DNA of 64,000 nucleotides from assembly GCA_934141145.1 (NCBI GenBank), contig CAKPCA010000004.1, forward strand, positions 6,656-70,655. The letters are read 5' to 3'. The position numbers were made by a program, and so were the translations under genes. Position 1 is the stretch's first letter. Each line of letters opens with the position of its first letter. The stretch comes from an uncultured Bacilli bacterium. Its GTDB lineage: Bacteria > Bacillota_I > Bacilli_A > RF39 > UBA660. A model generated the notes under the pieces. That model ran no database searches. It was not told the origin of the DNA and saw nothing but the letters and a program-made list of their open reading frames with translations. Positions 46,125 to 53,515 of the stretch are shown here, piece after piece.

Positions 46125-46150
46125 AGTATTATAGAAAAGGAGTATGTTGT

Positions 46151-46909
46151 ATGAAAAAGAAAATTAGTTTATTTATATTATGTGGTGTTATTTTATTAGG
46201 TTTATGTGGTTGTGGTAATAAAGAAACTACTTTTCAATTAAGTTATGAAAAGATATCTGATGATTTGATAATCACAAGTGGTTCAACGGGTTATAAAATA
46301 ATTCTACCAACAAACACAAAGTTTTTTGAAAAGCCCGATGTATTAAAAGGAATTTTTAAATTTTATGATTATTCTAATGGAGAAAGAATTGAAGATATTT
46401 CTTATAGTACAAATATTGATGTATCTAAAGCTGGAATATATACGATTGATATAGAGGGTAAATATAATGAGAAAATTGGTACGACACAATTAGAAGTGGA
46501 ACTTGTAGAAAGTTGTAGTGGTACTTGTACCATAAACACAACTAATTGGAATATTGAATTAGATGGTACTTTTACTTATGGTGATTATAGTCCTAATTAT
46601 ATTTTAAAAGTTAAATCAACTTTTTCACCAAATGCAAGTGCTTTTGAGTTTAATACTAAAACCGAGCAATATGAACCTATAAATGATGGTTTTATAAATC
46701 TATATTATAAAAATTATGCTTTTTACAATACGGAACAAGCAAGCACATATAATTATGGCGACAATGCAATAAGTCAAAACTATCAATTAAATGAAAAGAA
46801 AGAAAATATGTATGTTCAATTTACATCTATTCCTAAACTTGAAGGAGAAGCATTTATAGATTTTTATGACAAAGTAGCAAAAAAACATAATTTTTACATA
46901 GTAAATTAA
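46151..46909 (+). CDS. Element-encoded lipoprotein, 252 residues
   Basis: A lipoprotein with lipobox LCGC (Cys21) and a beta-rich extracellular part. No family recognised; landmarks are FKFYDYSNGERIEDISYS, SCSGTCTINTTNWNIELDG (a likely disulfide loop) and FINLYYKNYAFYNTEQAST. AAAGGAG lies 9-10 bases before the ATG. It is followed 19 bases later by a second lipoprotein in the same transcript. Surface proteins on a sigK element are unexpected; superinfection exclusion or a mother-cell role are possible. Confidence 0.7.
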   Translation: MKKKISLFILCGVILLGLCGCGNKETTFQLSYEKISDDLIITSGSTGYKIILPTNTKFFEKPDVLKGIFKFYDYSNGERIEDISYSTNIDVSKAGIYTIDIEGKYNEKIGTTQLEVELVESCSGTCTINTTNWNIELDGTFTYGDYSPNYILKVKSTFSPNASAFEFNTKTEQYEPINDGFINLYYKNYAFYNTEQASTYNYGDNAISQNYQLNEKKENMYVQFTSIPKLEGEAFIDFYDKVAKKHNFYIVN

Positions 46910-46928
46910 GAAAGGAGAAAAGATTTGT

Positions 46929-47258
46929 ATGAAAAAAATTTTTATAATAATAATGCTATTATCAATAGTAGTATTAAGTGGTTGCTCAAATAAAAGCGAA
47001 AATAACCTAAATGGTAAATATGTTTCAATAAAAGATAACAATGAATATTTAGAAATATATGATGATGGAAAATGCTATTATCATAATAATAGTATGGATA
47101 TTCACGATTGTACATATTATAATTCAAATAATAGTATTAGGATTGAATATGGTGAATATAATGTAATAACAGAAAAAGAAGAACATCACTCCCAAGTTTT
47201 TGAAATAGTTGATAATAACCTTAAAAAAAGTGATGGAACAATGTTTTACATTAAATAA
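46929..47258 (+). CDS. Element-encoded lipoprotein, 109 residues
   Basis: A short lipoprotein with lipobox LSGC (Cys19). The mature part is small and beta-like (LNGKYVSIKDNNEYLEIYDD, then IRIEYGEYNVITEKEEHHS), similar in style to small DUF-type lipoproteins with an NGKYV-type opening. AAAGGAGAAAAGATTTGT precedes the ATG. It forms a two-gene unit with the upstream lipoprotein and ends in a terminator. Function unknown. Confidence 0.65.
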   Translation: MKKIFIIIMLLSIVVLSGCSNKSENNLNGKYVSIKDNNEYLEIYDDGKCYYHNNSMDIHDCTYYNSNNSIRIEYGEYNVITEKEEHHSQVFEIVDNNLKKSDGTMFYIK

Positions 47259-47290
47259 GTATATAGGCAAATGCTTATATACTTTTTCTT
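47257..47290 (+). terminator. Terminator of the lipoprotein pair
   Basis: AAGTATATA and TATATACTT pair around GGCAAATGCT, followed by TTTTCTTTT. Confidence 0.75.
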
Positions 47291-47609
47291 TTGGCTAAAT
47301 CTAATTACGGGCAAACTTGCTCTTTTAGAATATGAATACCTTTTTTTACTCAACCTGACCCCCTATACCTAATAAAACTTATTTTAAAGGTTATTCCTGT
47401 TCGTTTTTATCTTTTATGATGAATTACACTAACTTTATATAAATGTGTCTAAAAACGGGCTAAAAATGGCAAATAAAGGTATATTACAAGAACATTTGTT
47501 CTATATAATTTTATTGTCTTAACTATCTATATGTTATATATGTATTATTGATAACAATTTATAGTTTTGCTTTCTCATTTCTACTACTAAATAAGGAGAT
47601 GATGAAAGT
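47291..47609. other. Gene-free region upstream of the excisionase-like gene
   Basis: No credible coding frame. It contains the SOS-like palindrome with a -10 box (47489-47509) and a leader of about 100 bases before the gene at 47610, whose ribosome site is AAGGAGATGATG. I see no other structure. Confidence 0.65.
47489..47509 (+). promoter_or_regulatory. SOS-like (LexA/DinR) box next to a -10 hexamer
   Basis: AGAACATTTGTTCT is a perfect 14-base palindrome that contains GAAC-N4-GTTC, the Gram-positive LexA (DinR) core. TATAAT follows at 47504-47509, so bound repressor would cover the promoter. The element's own regulators are alternative binders. Confidence 0.55.
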
Positions 47610-47798
47610 ATGAATAATACAACATACTATAATTTAAAAGATATTAGTATCTTAATTAAAACACCTATACCATATTTAAGAAAAATGATAAAAGAACATA
47701 AACTAATAGCAAGTTTTATTGGTAGACAATATGTCGTTAGTGATAATGATTTAAAAATATATATTAATAATTGTAAAGGTGCTAAAAATGAAAAATAA
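47610..47798 (+). CDS. MerR/excisionase-like HTH protein (candidate recombination directionality factor)
   Basis: A 62-residue protein of the HTH_17/Xis style: YYNLKDISILIKTPIPYLRK forms the winged-helix start and FIGRQYVVSDNDLKIYI the wing and last helix. Small proteins of this type serve as excisionases or regulators in integrated elements. Its stop overlaps the next gene by 11 bases. The SOS-like box 120 bases upstream suggests damage-inducible expression. Whether it assists this recombinase is unknown; serine recombinase helpers vary widely. Confidence 0.65.
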   Translation: MNNTTYYNLKDISILIKTPIPYLRKMIKEHKLIASFIGRQYVVSDNDLKIYINNCKGAKNEK

Positions 47799-48081
47799 TA
47801 AAGTTAGTATTGATTTAGATTTAGAAGATTTATTTGGATTAAAAGAAAACACCAATACACTTGAATATGATTTGAATTTCATTATTGATAATGGTATAGA
47901 TAAATATTTAGAAAAACAACAAGAAGAAAAAACAAAAGATAAAGAATTTATGGAATTATTTAAAAGGAATTATAACAATATAGTTAAGTTTATAGAAATG
48001 GACGGACGTATTGCCGTTAATTGTTATACGTGCATTAAAGGTATGGATTTATCAAAAAAATATGGTAAACCTAAAAAATAA
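47788..48081 (+). CDS. Hypothetical element protein, 97 residues
   Basis: Not recognised. It begins MKNNKVSIDLDLEDLFGLKE, has a charged middle (YLEKQQEEKTKDKEFMELFK) and ends in GRIAVNCYTCIKGMDLSKKYG. The ATG at 47788 has AAAGGTG six bases upstream; the earlier GTG lies inside this ribosome site. It overlaps the excisionase-like gene and precedes the small paralogue at 48122 by 40 bases, so the three are probably one operon. Confidence 0.6.
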   Translation: MKNNKVSIDLDLEDLFGLKENTNTLEYDLNFIIDNGIDKYLEKQQEEKTKDKEFMELFKRNYNNIVKFIEMDGRIAVNCYTCIKGMDLSKKYGKPKK

Positions 48082-48121
48082 TATTTTTTCTTTTTTGTCA
48101 TACCTTTAATTAGGTGGTTAA

Positions 48122-48325
48122 ATGCAACTAATAATAAATTGTCCTACTGATGAAAAAGGAATAAAAGAGTTTAACACGGCTTTTGCCCAAGTACAAAAGG
48201 AATTAGTTTTATATAGTATAAGAAAATTAAATCTTGATATTCAATCAAAAGAAAAAATATTAAATCATTTAGTAATTGAGTTAAAAAAGCAAGTAGACAA
48301 AAAAGAGAGATTAAAGGAATTATAA
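48122..48325 (+). CDS. Small element protein, paralogue of 44010
   Basis: A 67-residue protein that shares IINxPTDEKGIKEFNTAF, then QVQKEL and a C-terminal ELKKQVDKKERLK helix with the product at 44010. ATG with TAGGTGG upstream. Its last bases overlap the end of the convergent repressor-like gene. Presence of two diverged copies near both ends suggests a conserved but unknown role. Confidence 0.65.
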   Translation: MQLIINCPTDEKGIKEFNTAFAQVQKELVLYSIRKLNLDIQSKEKILNHLVIELKKQVDKKERLKEL

Positions 48326-48694
48326 ATATTCTTTTAATCTCTCATATTTTTTTCGGCTTATGTGGGTGTTTCCAAGTTCCCAACGTCTAACTGATGTATC
48401 ACTAACACCTAATAAGTCGGCGAATGCTTGTCTTGATACTTTAAGTTTTTTTCTTGCTTTTAAAATCTTATCACACGGATTGTCTAACAAGAATGATATG
48501 TATTCATCATTTATAATAAGTTTATCTTCAATATTCAACTCTTTAATGATACCTTTTATAAGTTCAACGTTAACAAGTTTAATATCTTTATTTTCTAAAT
48601 GATTTAAGGTACTACGATGAAAGTTTAATTTTGTTCCTAAATCGGTTTGCTTAATATCATCAATAGAACGATAATATTTGATTTGTTCCCCCAA
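48320..48694 (-). CDS. Regulator with two XRE helix-turn-helix domains at the element end
   Basis: A 124-residue protein with two HTH units: residues 1-55 (GEQIKYYRSIDDIKQTDLGT, then HRSTLNHLENK) and residues 75-124 (ILKARKKLKVSRQAFADLLG, then SDTSVRRWELGNTHIS). The TTG at 48694 is the only usual start codon in frame, but it has no good ribosome site. The frame stays open upstream to within two bases of the attachment core, and in the excised circle it would be continuous with the recombinase frame. The start is therefore uncertain. Confidence 0.7.
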   Translation of the reverse strand: MGEQIKYYRSIDDIKQTDLGTKLNFHRSTLNHLENKDIKLVNVELIKGIIKELNIEDKLIINDEYISFLLDNPCDKILKARKKLKVSRQAFADLLGVSDTSVRRWELGNTHISRKKYERLKEYL

Positions 48695-48817
48695 CGTACT
48701 TTGCGACGTGATATTCTTAACTTGTCTACAAGTATGGGTTGTTAATGTAAAAGAAAGTTCACAAAACGTACTAATTTTTGAAAATAGGTCATTTATTGCA
48801 ACATATAGTTCTTTTAG

Positions 48818-48840
48818 GTGATAGTCGCATTATCTATACA
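48818..48840. other. Attachment site at the sigK 5' half
   Basis: Reading the minus strand: host sigK TGTATAGAT, core AATG (48828-48831), then element arm CGACTATCAC (48818-48827), which is complementary to the arm at the other end. Confidence 0.8.
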
Positions 48841-49158
48841 TCTTGCACAATATGTAGTGAGTTTAGTACCATGTTTATATGAATATGTATCTATTCCTTT
48901 AATTAAACCTATTATTCCTATACTTATTAAGTCATCTACATCTGTTCTATTAGTTTCGTATTTTTTTACTATATGTACAACTAATCTTAAATTATGTTCT
49001 ATAAGTTTATTTCTAGCTTCTTTATCTCCATTTAAGTACTTTTTTATACATTCTTCCTCTTCTTCTTTACTTAGTGGATCAGGAAATACATTATTAGAAT
49101 AACTTCCTGTAAAACAAAACATACTTTTTATTAAAGTAGTTAAAACTGTTAAAAACAA
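48828..49158 (-). CDS. sigK: sigK, 5' half (pro-sequence to region 2), split by the skin-like element
   Basis: The N-terminal part of pro-sigma-K. The start is probably TTG at 49158, with AGGAAG seven bases upstream, giving a hydrophobic pro-sequence (FLTVLTTLIKSMFCFTG) of the length seen in B. subtilis before the VFPDPLS block. Then come RNKLIEHNLRLVVHIVKKYE, DDLISIGIIGLIKGIDTY and TKLTTYCARCIDN. The frame leaves sigK at the core AATG and stops soon after (ATIT, then TAA at about 48814). It holds 110 codons and lacks region 4, so it cannot work until the element is excised. A CATATATT sequence at 49173-49180 could be a sigma-E-type -10 box. Confidence 0.93.
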
Positions 49159-49184
49159 AATATCACTTCCTAATAAAATATATG

Positions 49185-49215
49185 CAAAACACATAGATTT
49201 AATCTATGTGTTTTT
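49185..49215 (-). terminator. Hairpin between spoIVB and sigK
   Basis: AAAACACATAGATT and AATCTATGTGTTTT form a 14-base stem around one base or a small loop. It should stop most spoIVB transcripts before sigK. Confidence 0.7.
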
Positions 49216-49219
49216 ATTT

Positions 49220-50200
49220 TTAGTTTTCCGCTTCCTCAAGCATATTAGTTATAAATATTCCGTATCCTTTTTTACAATCATTAACAATTACGTGTGTTAC
49301 TGCGCCTATTACTTTATTATTTTGAATTATTGGAGAACCACTCATACCTTGAATTATACCACCTGTTTTATTTAAAAGTGCAGTATCTGTTATTGTAAAA
49401 ACAATATTCTTTGTTGAATCCTTAGTATTTATATCATCAATATTTATAGTATAAGATTTAACTTCTTCACCATCTAATACTGTTAATATACTGGCTTCTC
49501 CTTTTTCTATTTCTTCTTTTTTACCTACTTCATATAAATTACTATTATTTATAGTGCTTGTATATGTCCCAAAAATTCCCTTTATTGTATTCTCATCAAT
49601 AACACCATAAGTTTTATCTTGGTCTACAGTAGCTTCTTTTTCACCGGGAGTTCCATTTACTGACTTTTTAGTGCCTGTTATATACGAATAATATATAGAA
49701 CCATCATTTATATTTAAGATACTTTCAGTATTTTTATCTAATATTTCATGACCCAATGCTCCAAACTTTTTAGTATTTGGATCTATAAATGTTAGTGTTC
49801 CTATACCATTTATAGTATCTTTTACATATATACCTGTTTTAAGTTCACCTTCATGATTTACTATTTTTAATGATCCATTATAGCTTTTACCTTTTCTATT
49901 ATACTCAATATCTATATCTGTCCTACTTTTATCATTATTTATTTCATTAGTAAAATCACTTATATTATTAATAACACGATTATTTACTTTAGTTATGTAG
50001 TCTCCGGGTTTTAAGCCAGAAGATTCTGCAATAAGTTCATTATTTATTTTATATAAACCTATAACCAATATTCCTTTTGTTTTAACTTCTATACCTATAT
50101 TTTGCCCACCAACTATTATTTTATTTGAATAAGCAAATACATTTGTTGGTATAATAATTAATGAAATTAGAAGCATTAAAAAAATTTTTTTAAATTTCAT
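49220..50200 (-). CDS. spoIVB: Stage IV sporulation serine protease SpoIVB
   Basis: Forespore-secreted S55 peptidase that signals across the space between forespore and mother cell to trigger pro-sigma-K processing. The 326-residue protein has a signal/anchor helix (about 5-23), a PDZ domain (LIAESSGLKPGDYITKVNN near 57-75) and the SpoIVB peptidase domain with GTLTFIDPNTKKFGALGHEI and the catalytic serine motif GGIIQGMSGSPIIQNNKVIGAVTH. It lies directly upstream of sigK on the same strand, so the processing signal and its target gene share a locus. The membrane protease SpoIVFB is not in the window. Confidence 0.92.
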   Translation of the reverse strand: MKFKKIFLMLLISLIIIPTNVFAYSNKIIVGGQNIGIEVKTKGILVIGLYKINNELIAESSGLKPGDYITKVNNRVINNISDFTNEINNDKSRTDIDIEYNRKGKSYNGSLKIVNHEGELKTGIYVKDTINGIGTLTFIDPNTKKFGALGHEILDKNTESILNINDGSIYYSYITGTKKSVNGTPGEKEATVDQDKTYGVIDENTIKGIFGTYTSTINNSNLYEVGKKEEIEKGEASILTVLDGEEVKSYTINIDDINTKDSTKNIVFTITDTALLNKTGGIIQGMSGSPIIQNNKVIGAVTHVIVNDCKKGYGIFITNMLEEAEN

Positions 50201-50265
50201 AATGCACTTCCTTTGTAATTCGAATTACATTATTATTATGAGATTAAATAAAAAAATTATAGTAA

Positions 50266-50303
50266 TAAAAAAATGGAAGTAAAGTTATTTTTTTCCATTT
50301 TTA
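50266..50303 (-). terminator. Terminator after thyA
   Basis: On the minus strand AAAAATGGAA and TTCCATTTTT pair around about 14 bases, with seven T in the 3' arm. Confidence 0.65.
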
Positions 50304-51533
50304 TTGCGCAACTGGCATACTAATATATGGTGCAGAAGAATAATGTAATAATTTTATATCTTCATTACCTGTTGCATTTTCTTTTAAGTATTCTTTATCA
50401 CTATTTACTTTATTACTAAATGCATAAAAATCATCTTTAGATGCAAGTTCTAATTTTGGTTTTTGTTTTGTAAGCATAAGTTCAAAAATTTGAAGATCCT
50501 TTTTTGCATCATTAAATTCTGCTTGTGCTTCTTCATTATCTGGATTATTATTTAAATATTCTTCCCTTTCATCTTTAGTAGATTTAAGTGCATTATAAAA
50601 TTCTTCTAAGTTATTATCGCTATTTTCGTTAATAATTTTTTCAAATTTAAGCATTTTTTCATAATTTGTAAGTTGTTTTTTAATTCCATCTATTTGATTA
50701 ACATAAATATGTGCATCAGCAATATTATAATATAATTTACCAACTTTTAAGCCAGACACTTTAGCAAGAAGTGACATTAAAATTGCATACTGACTTATAT
50801 TAAATGGAAGACCTAGCGGAACATCTGCACTTCTTTGATCAACAAAACAATTTAACCTTCCTTTATAAACCTTATATTCATTACTCCATACACAAGATGG
50901 AAGTACTGCTGTTCTTAGATCAGCATCTTGCCATAAACTTATAAGCATTCTTCTATCATGAGGATTATTTTTAAGTGCATTAAGTACATAATCAAGTCTT
51001 TTATATTTATTAATTATATAACCATATGCTGTACCAATTGTACCAGCGTATTCTTTTCCATAAAATTTTGCTTCTTTAATATTTTTACCTTCGATATTTG
51101 ATTTAGCTTTCATTCCTATAATTATATTACCATCTAAATCATATACATTTACTTCTTTATCTTTATCATAATTTTCAGTAGTAGATTCATATATTCTATA
51201 TATTCCATCAGAATCTACTTTCCACTTATCCCAAATTTTGTTGCCTCTTTCTTTTAACCAAGATACATCATTAGTTTGTGCTTGATAAATCCAAAGTAGT
51301 TCACTAAGAGCATTTTTTAACACTATTTTTTTAGATTCAAGAATAGGAAATTCATTTCCTACATCAAATACATATCCACCACCAGGAATACTTAAAGTAT
51401 CTACACTAGTTCTATTTTCAAAAAGTTCCCCTTCACTAAGTATCTTTTTTAATAGCTCACAATATTGTTTATCAAAATCTCTAACAATAGCATTTTCTCT
51501 ATTTATTTTTACTTCTTTACCATTTATAACCAT
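50301..51533 (-). CDS. thyA: Thymidylate synthase ThyA, enlarged
   Basis: Makes dTMP from dUMP with methylene-tetrahydrofolate. The core is clear: RTSVDTLSIPGGGYVFDV, ELLWIYQAQTNDVSWL, the catalytic Cys in AVLPSCVWSNEY (about residue 214), FVDQRSADVPLGLPFNISQY, NIADAHIYVNQ and the C-terminal PYISMPVAQ. At 410 residues it is much longer than the common 264-316. The extra length sits around residues 112-155 and in a charged insertion at about 300-370 (STKDEREEYLNNNPDNEEAQ). Confidence 0.93.
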   Translation of the reverse strand: MVINGKEVKINRENAIVRDFDKQYCELLKKILSEGELFENRTSVDTLSIPGGGYVFDVGNEFPILESKKIVLKNALSELLWIYQAQTNDVSWLKERGNKIWDKWKVDSDGIYRIYESTTENYDKDKEVNVYDLDGNIIIGMKAKSNIEGKNIKEAKFYGKEYAGTIGTAYGYIINKYKRLDYVLNALKNNPHDRRMLISLWQDADLRTAVLPSCVWSNEYKVYKGRLNCFVDQRSADVPLGLPFNISQYAILMSLLAKVSGLKVGKLYYNIADAHIYVNQIDGIKKQLTNYEKMLKFEKIINENSDNNLEEFYNALKSTKDEREEYLNNNPDNEEAQAEFNDAKKDLQIFELMLTKQKPKLELASKDDFYAFSNKVNSDKEYLKENATGNEDIKLLHYSSAPYISMPVAQ

Positions 51534-51551
51534 AAAAATCTCCTATTTTTT

Positions 51552-51776
51552 TTATTCTTCTGCTTTAAATTCTCCTAAAGAGCCATCTTCTTTTAATATT
51601 TCATTAACTGCTTTTTCTGCTTCATCTAATTTTTTAGAACATTCTTTAGCTAATTTCATTGCTTCAGTATATTTATTTATAGCATCGTCAAGATCTACAT
51701 TACCATTTTCAAGTTCTTTTACTATACTTTCTAATTCACTTAATTTTTCTTCAAATTTCTTTTCTTCTTTTGCCAT
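51552..51776 (-). CDS. xseB: Exodeoxyribonuclease VII small subunit
   Basis: The 74-residue helical small subunit, several copies of which bind each XseA. The family motif FEEKLSELESIVKELENGNV followed by LDDAINKYTEAMKLAKEC is intact. It starts one base after the xseA stop and precedes thyA. Confidence 0.93.
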   Translation of the reverse strand: MAKEEKKFEEKLSELESIVKELENGNVDLDDAINKYTEAMKLAKECSKKLDEAEKAVNEILKEDGSLGEFKAEE

Positions 51777-51777
51777 T

Positions 51778-53046
51778 TTAGTTCTCCTTTATATTTATTA
51801 CTTCTGATGAAATAATACCATCTTTAAAAGTAATTTCTAATTTATCTTTTACTTTTATATTTTTTGCAGTATTTACTACTTTATTATCTATTTTTGTTAT
51901 TGTATAACCTCTTTTTAAAGTATTAAGTGGATTTAATATTTCAAGCTTATTTACTATATTTTCATAGTCATTATTTTTCTTTTCTAATATTTTTTTAGGA
52001 TTTGTAAATATATAACTTTGTTTGATATTACAAAATCTTATTTTTACTGTATCCATCTTATTTATAATAACATTTTTAAGTCTTTCTATATAATTAGATA
52101 ATTTTTCTTCTTTTACTTCATAAATACTCATTGGACTTTTTAATATATAACTAGTTTTTAATTTATTTAATTTTTCTTTATTTATTTCTATTTTATTTTT
52201 AATATCTTTATTTACTCGAAGTTCATACTGCTTTATTAATTTTTTTAATTCTTCTTTATCTGGTACTGCAAGTTCTGCTGCTCCTGTTGGAGTTACTGCT
52301 CTTACATCTGAGACAAAATCACTAATAGTAAAATCTATTTCATGACCTACAGCACTTATTACTGGAGTCTTACACTCATATATTGCTCTTGCAACTACTT
52401 CTTCATTAAATGCCCATAAATCTTCAAGTGATCCTCCACCTCTACCTACTATTAGAGTATCAAGATTATAAGTATCTGCTATTTTTATATTTCTTACAAT
52501 ATCATCTTTTGCTTCTCTTCCTTGTACTAAAGATGGAAAAAGAATAACTTCACAAAGAGGATACCTTCTATTAATAGTTGAAATTATATCTTTAATAGCT
52601 GCTCCTGTAGGTGCTGTTACTACACCTATTCTATTTGGTATTTTTGGTATTTGTTTTTTATGTGCTTTATCAAATAATCCTTCTTTTTCTAAATCTTTTT
52701 TTAATTTTTCAAACAAAGCATATAAATTACCAATACCATCTTCCATCATATCAGTAACATATATTTGATAATTACCAGTTTGTTCAAATACACTAATTCT
52801 ACCCTTTACAAGTACTTTCATTCCGTCTATAGGTTCAAAATTTATATTTTTCGTACTACTTGCAAACATAATAGCATTAATTCTTGATTCTTCATCTTTA
52901 ATAGTAAAATAGAAATGACCTCTTGAATGATGTTTAAAGTTAGATATTTCACCTTTAATATAAACTTCATTCAAATTAGCATCATTATCTATCTTATATT
53001 TAATATAACGAGTTAAAGCCGCTACTGTTATATAATTATTGTTCAT
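51778..53046 (-). CDS. xseA: Exodeoxyribonuclease VII large subunit
   Basis: Catalytic subunit of a single-strand exonuclease. Residues 1-100 are the OB-fold (VAALTRYIKYKIDND, then NLNEVYIKGEISNFKHHSRG). The nuclease core has GVVTAPTGAAIKDII, IVGRGGGSLEDLWAFNEE and SAVGHEIDFTISDFVSDVRA. A long coiled-coil C-terminus and the end segment NPLNTLKRGYTI follow. The ATG at 53046 with GGTGAAAAAG upstream is preferred over a longer start. It overlaps nusB by 11 bases. Confidence 0.93.
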   Translation of the reverse strand: MNNNYITVAALTRYIKYKIDNDANLNEVYIKGEISNFKHHSRGHFYFTIKDEESRINAIMFASSTKNINFEPIDGMKVLVKGRISVFEQTGNYQIYVTDMMEDGIGNLYALFEKLKKDLEKEGLFDKAHKKQIPKIPNRIGVVTAPTGAAIKDIISTINRRYPLCEVILFPSLVQGREAKDDIVRNIKIADTYNLDTLIVGRGGGSLEDLWAFNEEVVARAIYECKTPVISAVGHEIDFTISDFVSDVRAVTPTGAAELAVPDKEELKKLIKQYELRVNKDIKNKIEINKEKLNKLKTSYILKSPMSIYEVKEEKLSNYIERLKNVIINKMDTVKIRFCNIKQSYIFTNPKKILEKKNNDYENIVNKLEILNPLNTLKRGYTITKIDNKVVNTAKNIKVKDKLEITFKDGIISSEVINIKEN

Positions 53047-53440
53047 CTTTTTCACCATGATAAATACTATCAAGTACTGCATTTATCATATTTTTTACTT
53101 TTTCATCTGAATATTCTTTAGCAAGTGCGACTGCTTCATTTATTGCGACTATTTCTGGTGTATCAGTATAAACTAGTTCATATATTCCCATTCTAAGAAT
53201 TGCTTGATCTGTTTTACCAAGTCTATCGATAGTCCAATCTTTTAAATGTTTATTTGCAATTTTATCAATATCATTTTTATATTCTAGTACTCCATTTACT
53301 ATTTGATTTACAAATTCATTTTCAACAGGTACTGATTCTTTTATAACATCATTTACAGTATAATCTATATCATTTGAATCATATAAAAATATTTGATATA
53401 AAATTGTCATTATCTTTTTTCTAAGTTCTGTTCTATTCAT
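53036..53440 (-). CDS. nusB: Transcription antitermination factor NusB
   Basis: RNA-binding partner of NusE/S10 in rRNA antitermination. The 134-residue protein begins MNRTELRKKIMTILYQ and has the NusB helices (YKNDIDKIANKHLKDWTIDR, LGKTDQAILRMGIYELVY) and the end VALAKEYSDEKVKNMINAVLDSI. GGGTGATATTT lies before ATG 53440. nusB-xseA-xseB is a common order. Confidence 0.92.
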   Translation of the reverse strand: MNRTELRKKIMTILYQIFLYDSNDIDYTVNDVIKESVPVENEFVNQIVNGVLEYKNDIDKIANKHLKDWTIDRLGKTDQAILRMGIYELVYTDTPEIVAINEAVALAKEYSDEKVKNMINAVLDSIYHGEKDEQ

Positions 53441-53515
53441 AAATATCACCCAATACAATTTTATCACATAAAAAACAAAAAAACTATTATAAAATAGCTC
53501 TATTTGTCAAAATAA

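Larger units (their letters stand above)
41038..48831. mobile_element. Skin-like intervening element in sigK, 7794 bp
   Basis: The element lies between two AATG copies that interrupt sigK after CIDN. Its content is a serine recombinase, a 315-residue unknown, a paralogous pair of small proteins at 44010 and 48122, a 120-residue unknown, three XRE-type regulators, a small membrane protein, two lipoproteins, an excisionase-like HTH protein and a 97-residue unknown. No capsid, portal, terminase, tail or lysis gene is visible. The insertion point equals that of B. subtilis skin (about 48 kb), in the conserved IEN/EILMH segment, which also has an AATGA core there. The organisation of cargo is unlike any skin element I know. 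Confidence 0.92.

Noticed and set aside
41038..48831. Ordinary integrative conjugative element or prophage that merely landed in sigK
   Set aside because: No relaxase, mating-pair, capsid or terminase gene is visible, and exact in-frame repair of sigK at the known skin position argues for a programmed switch.
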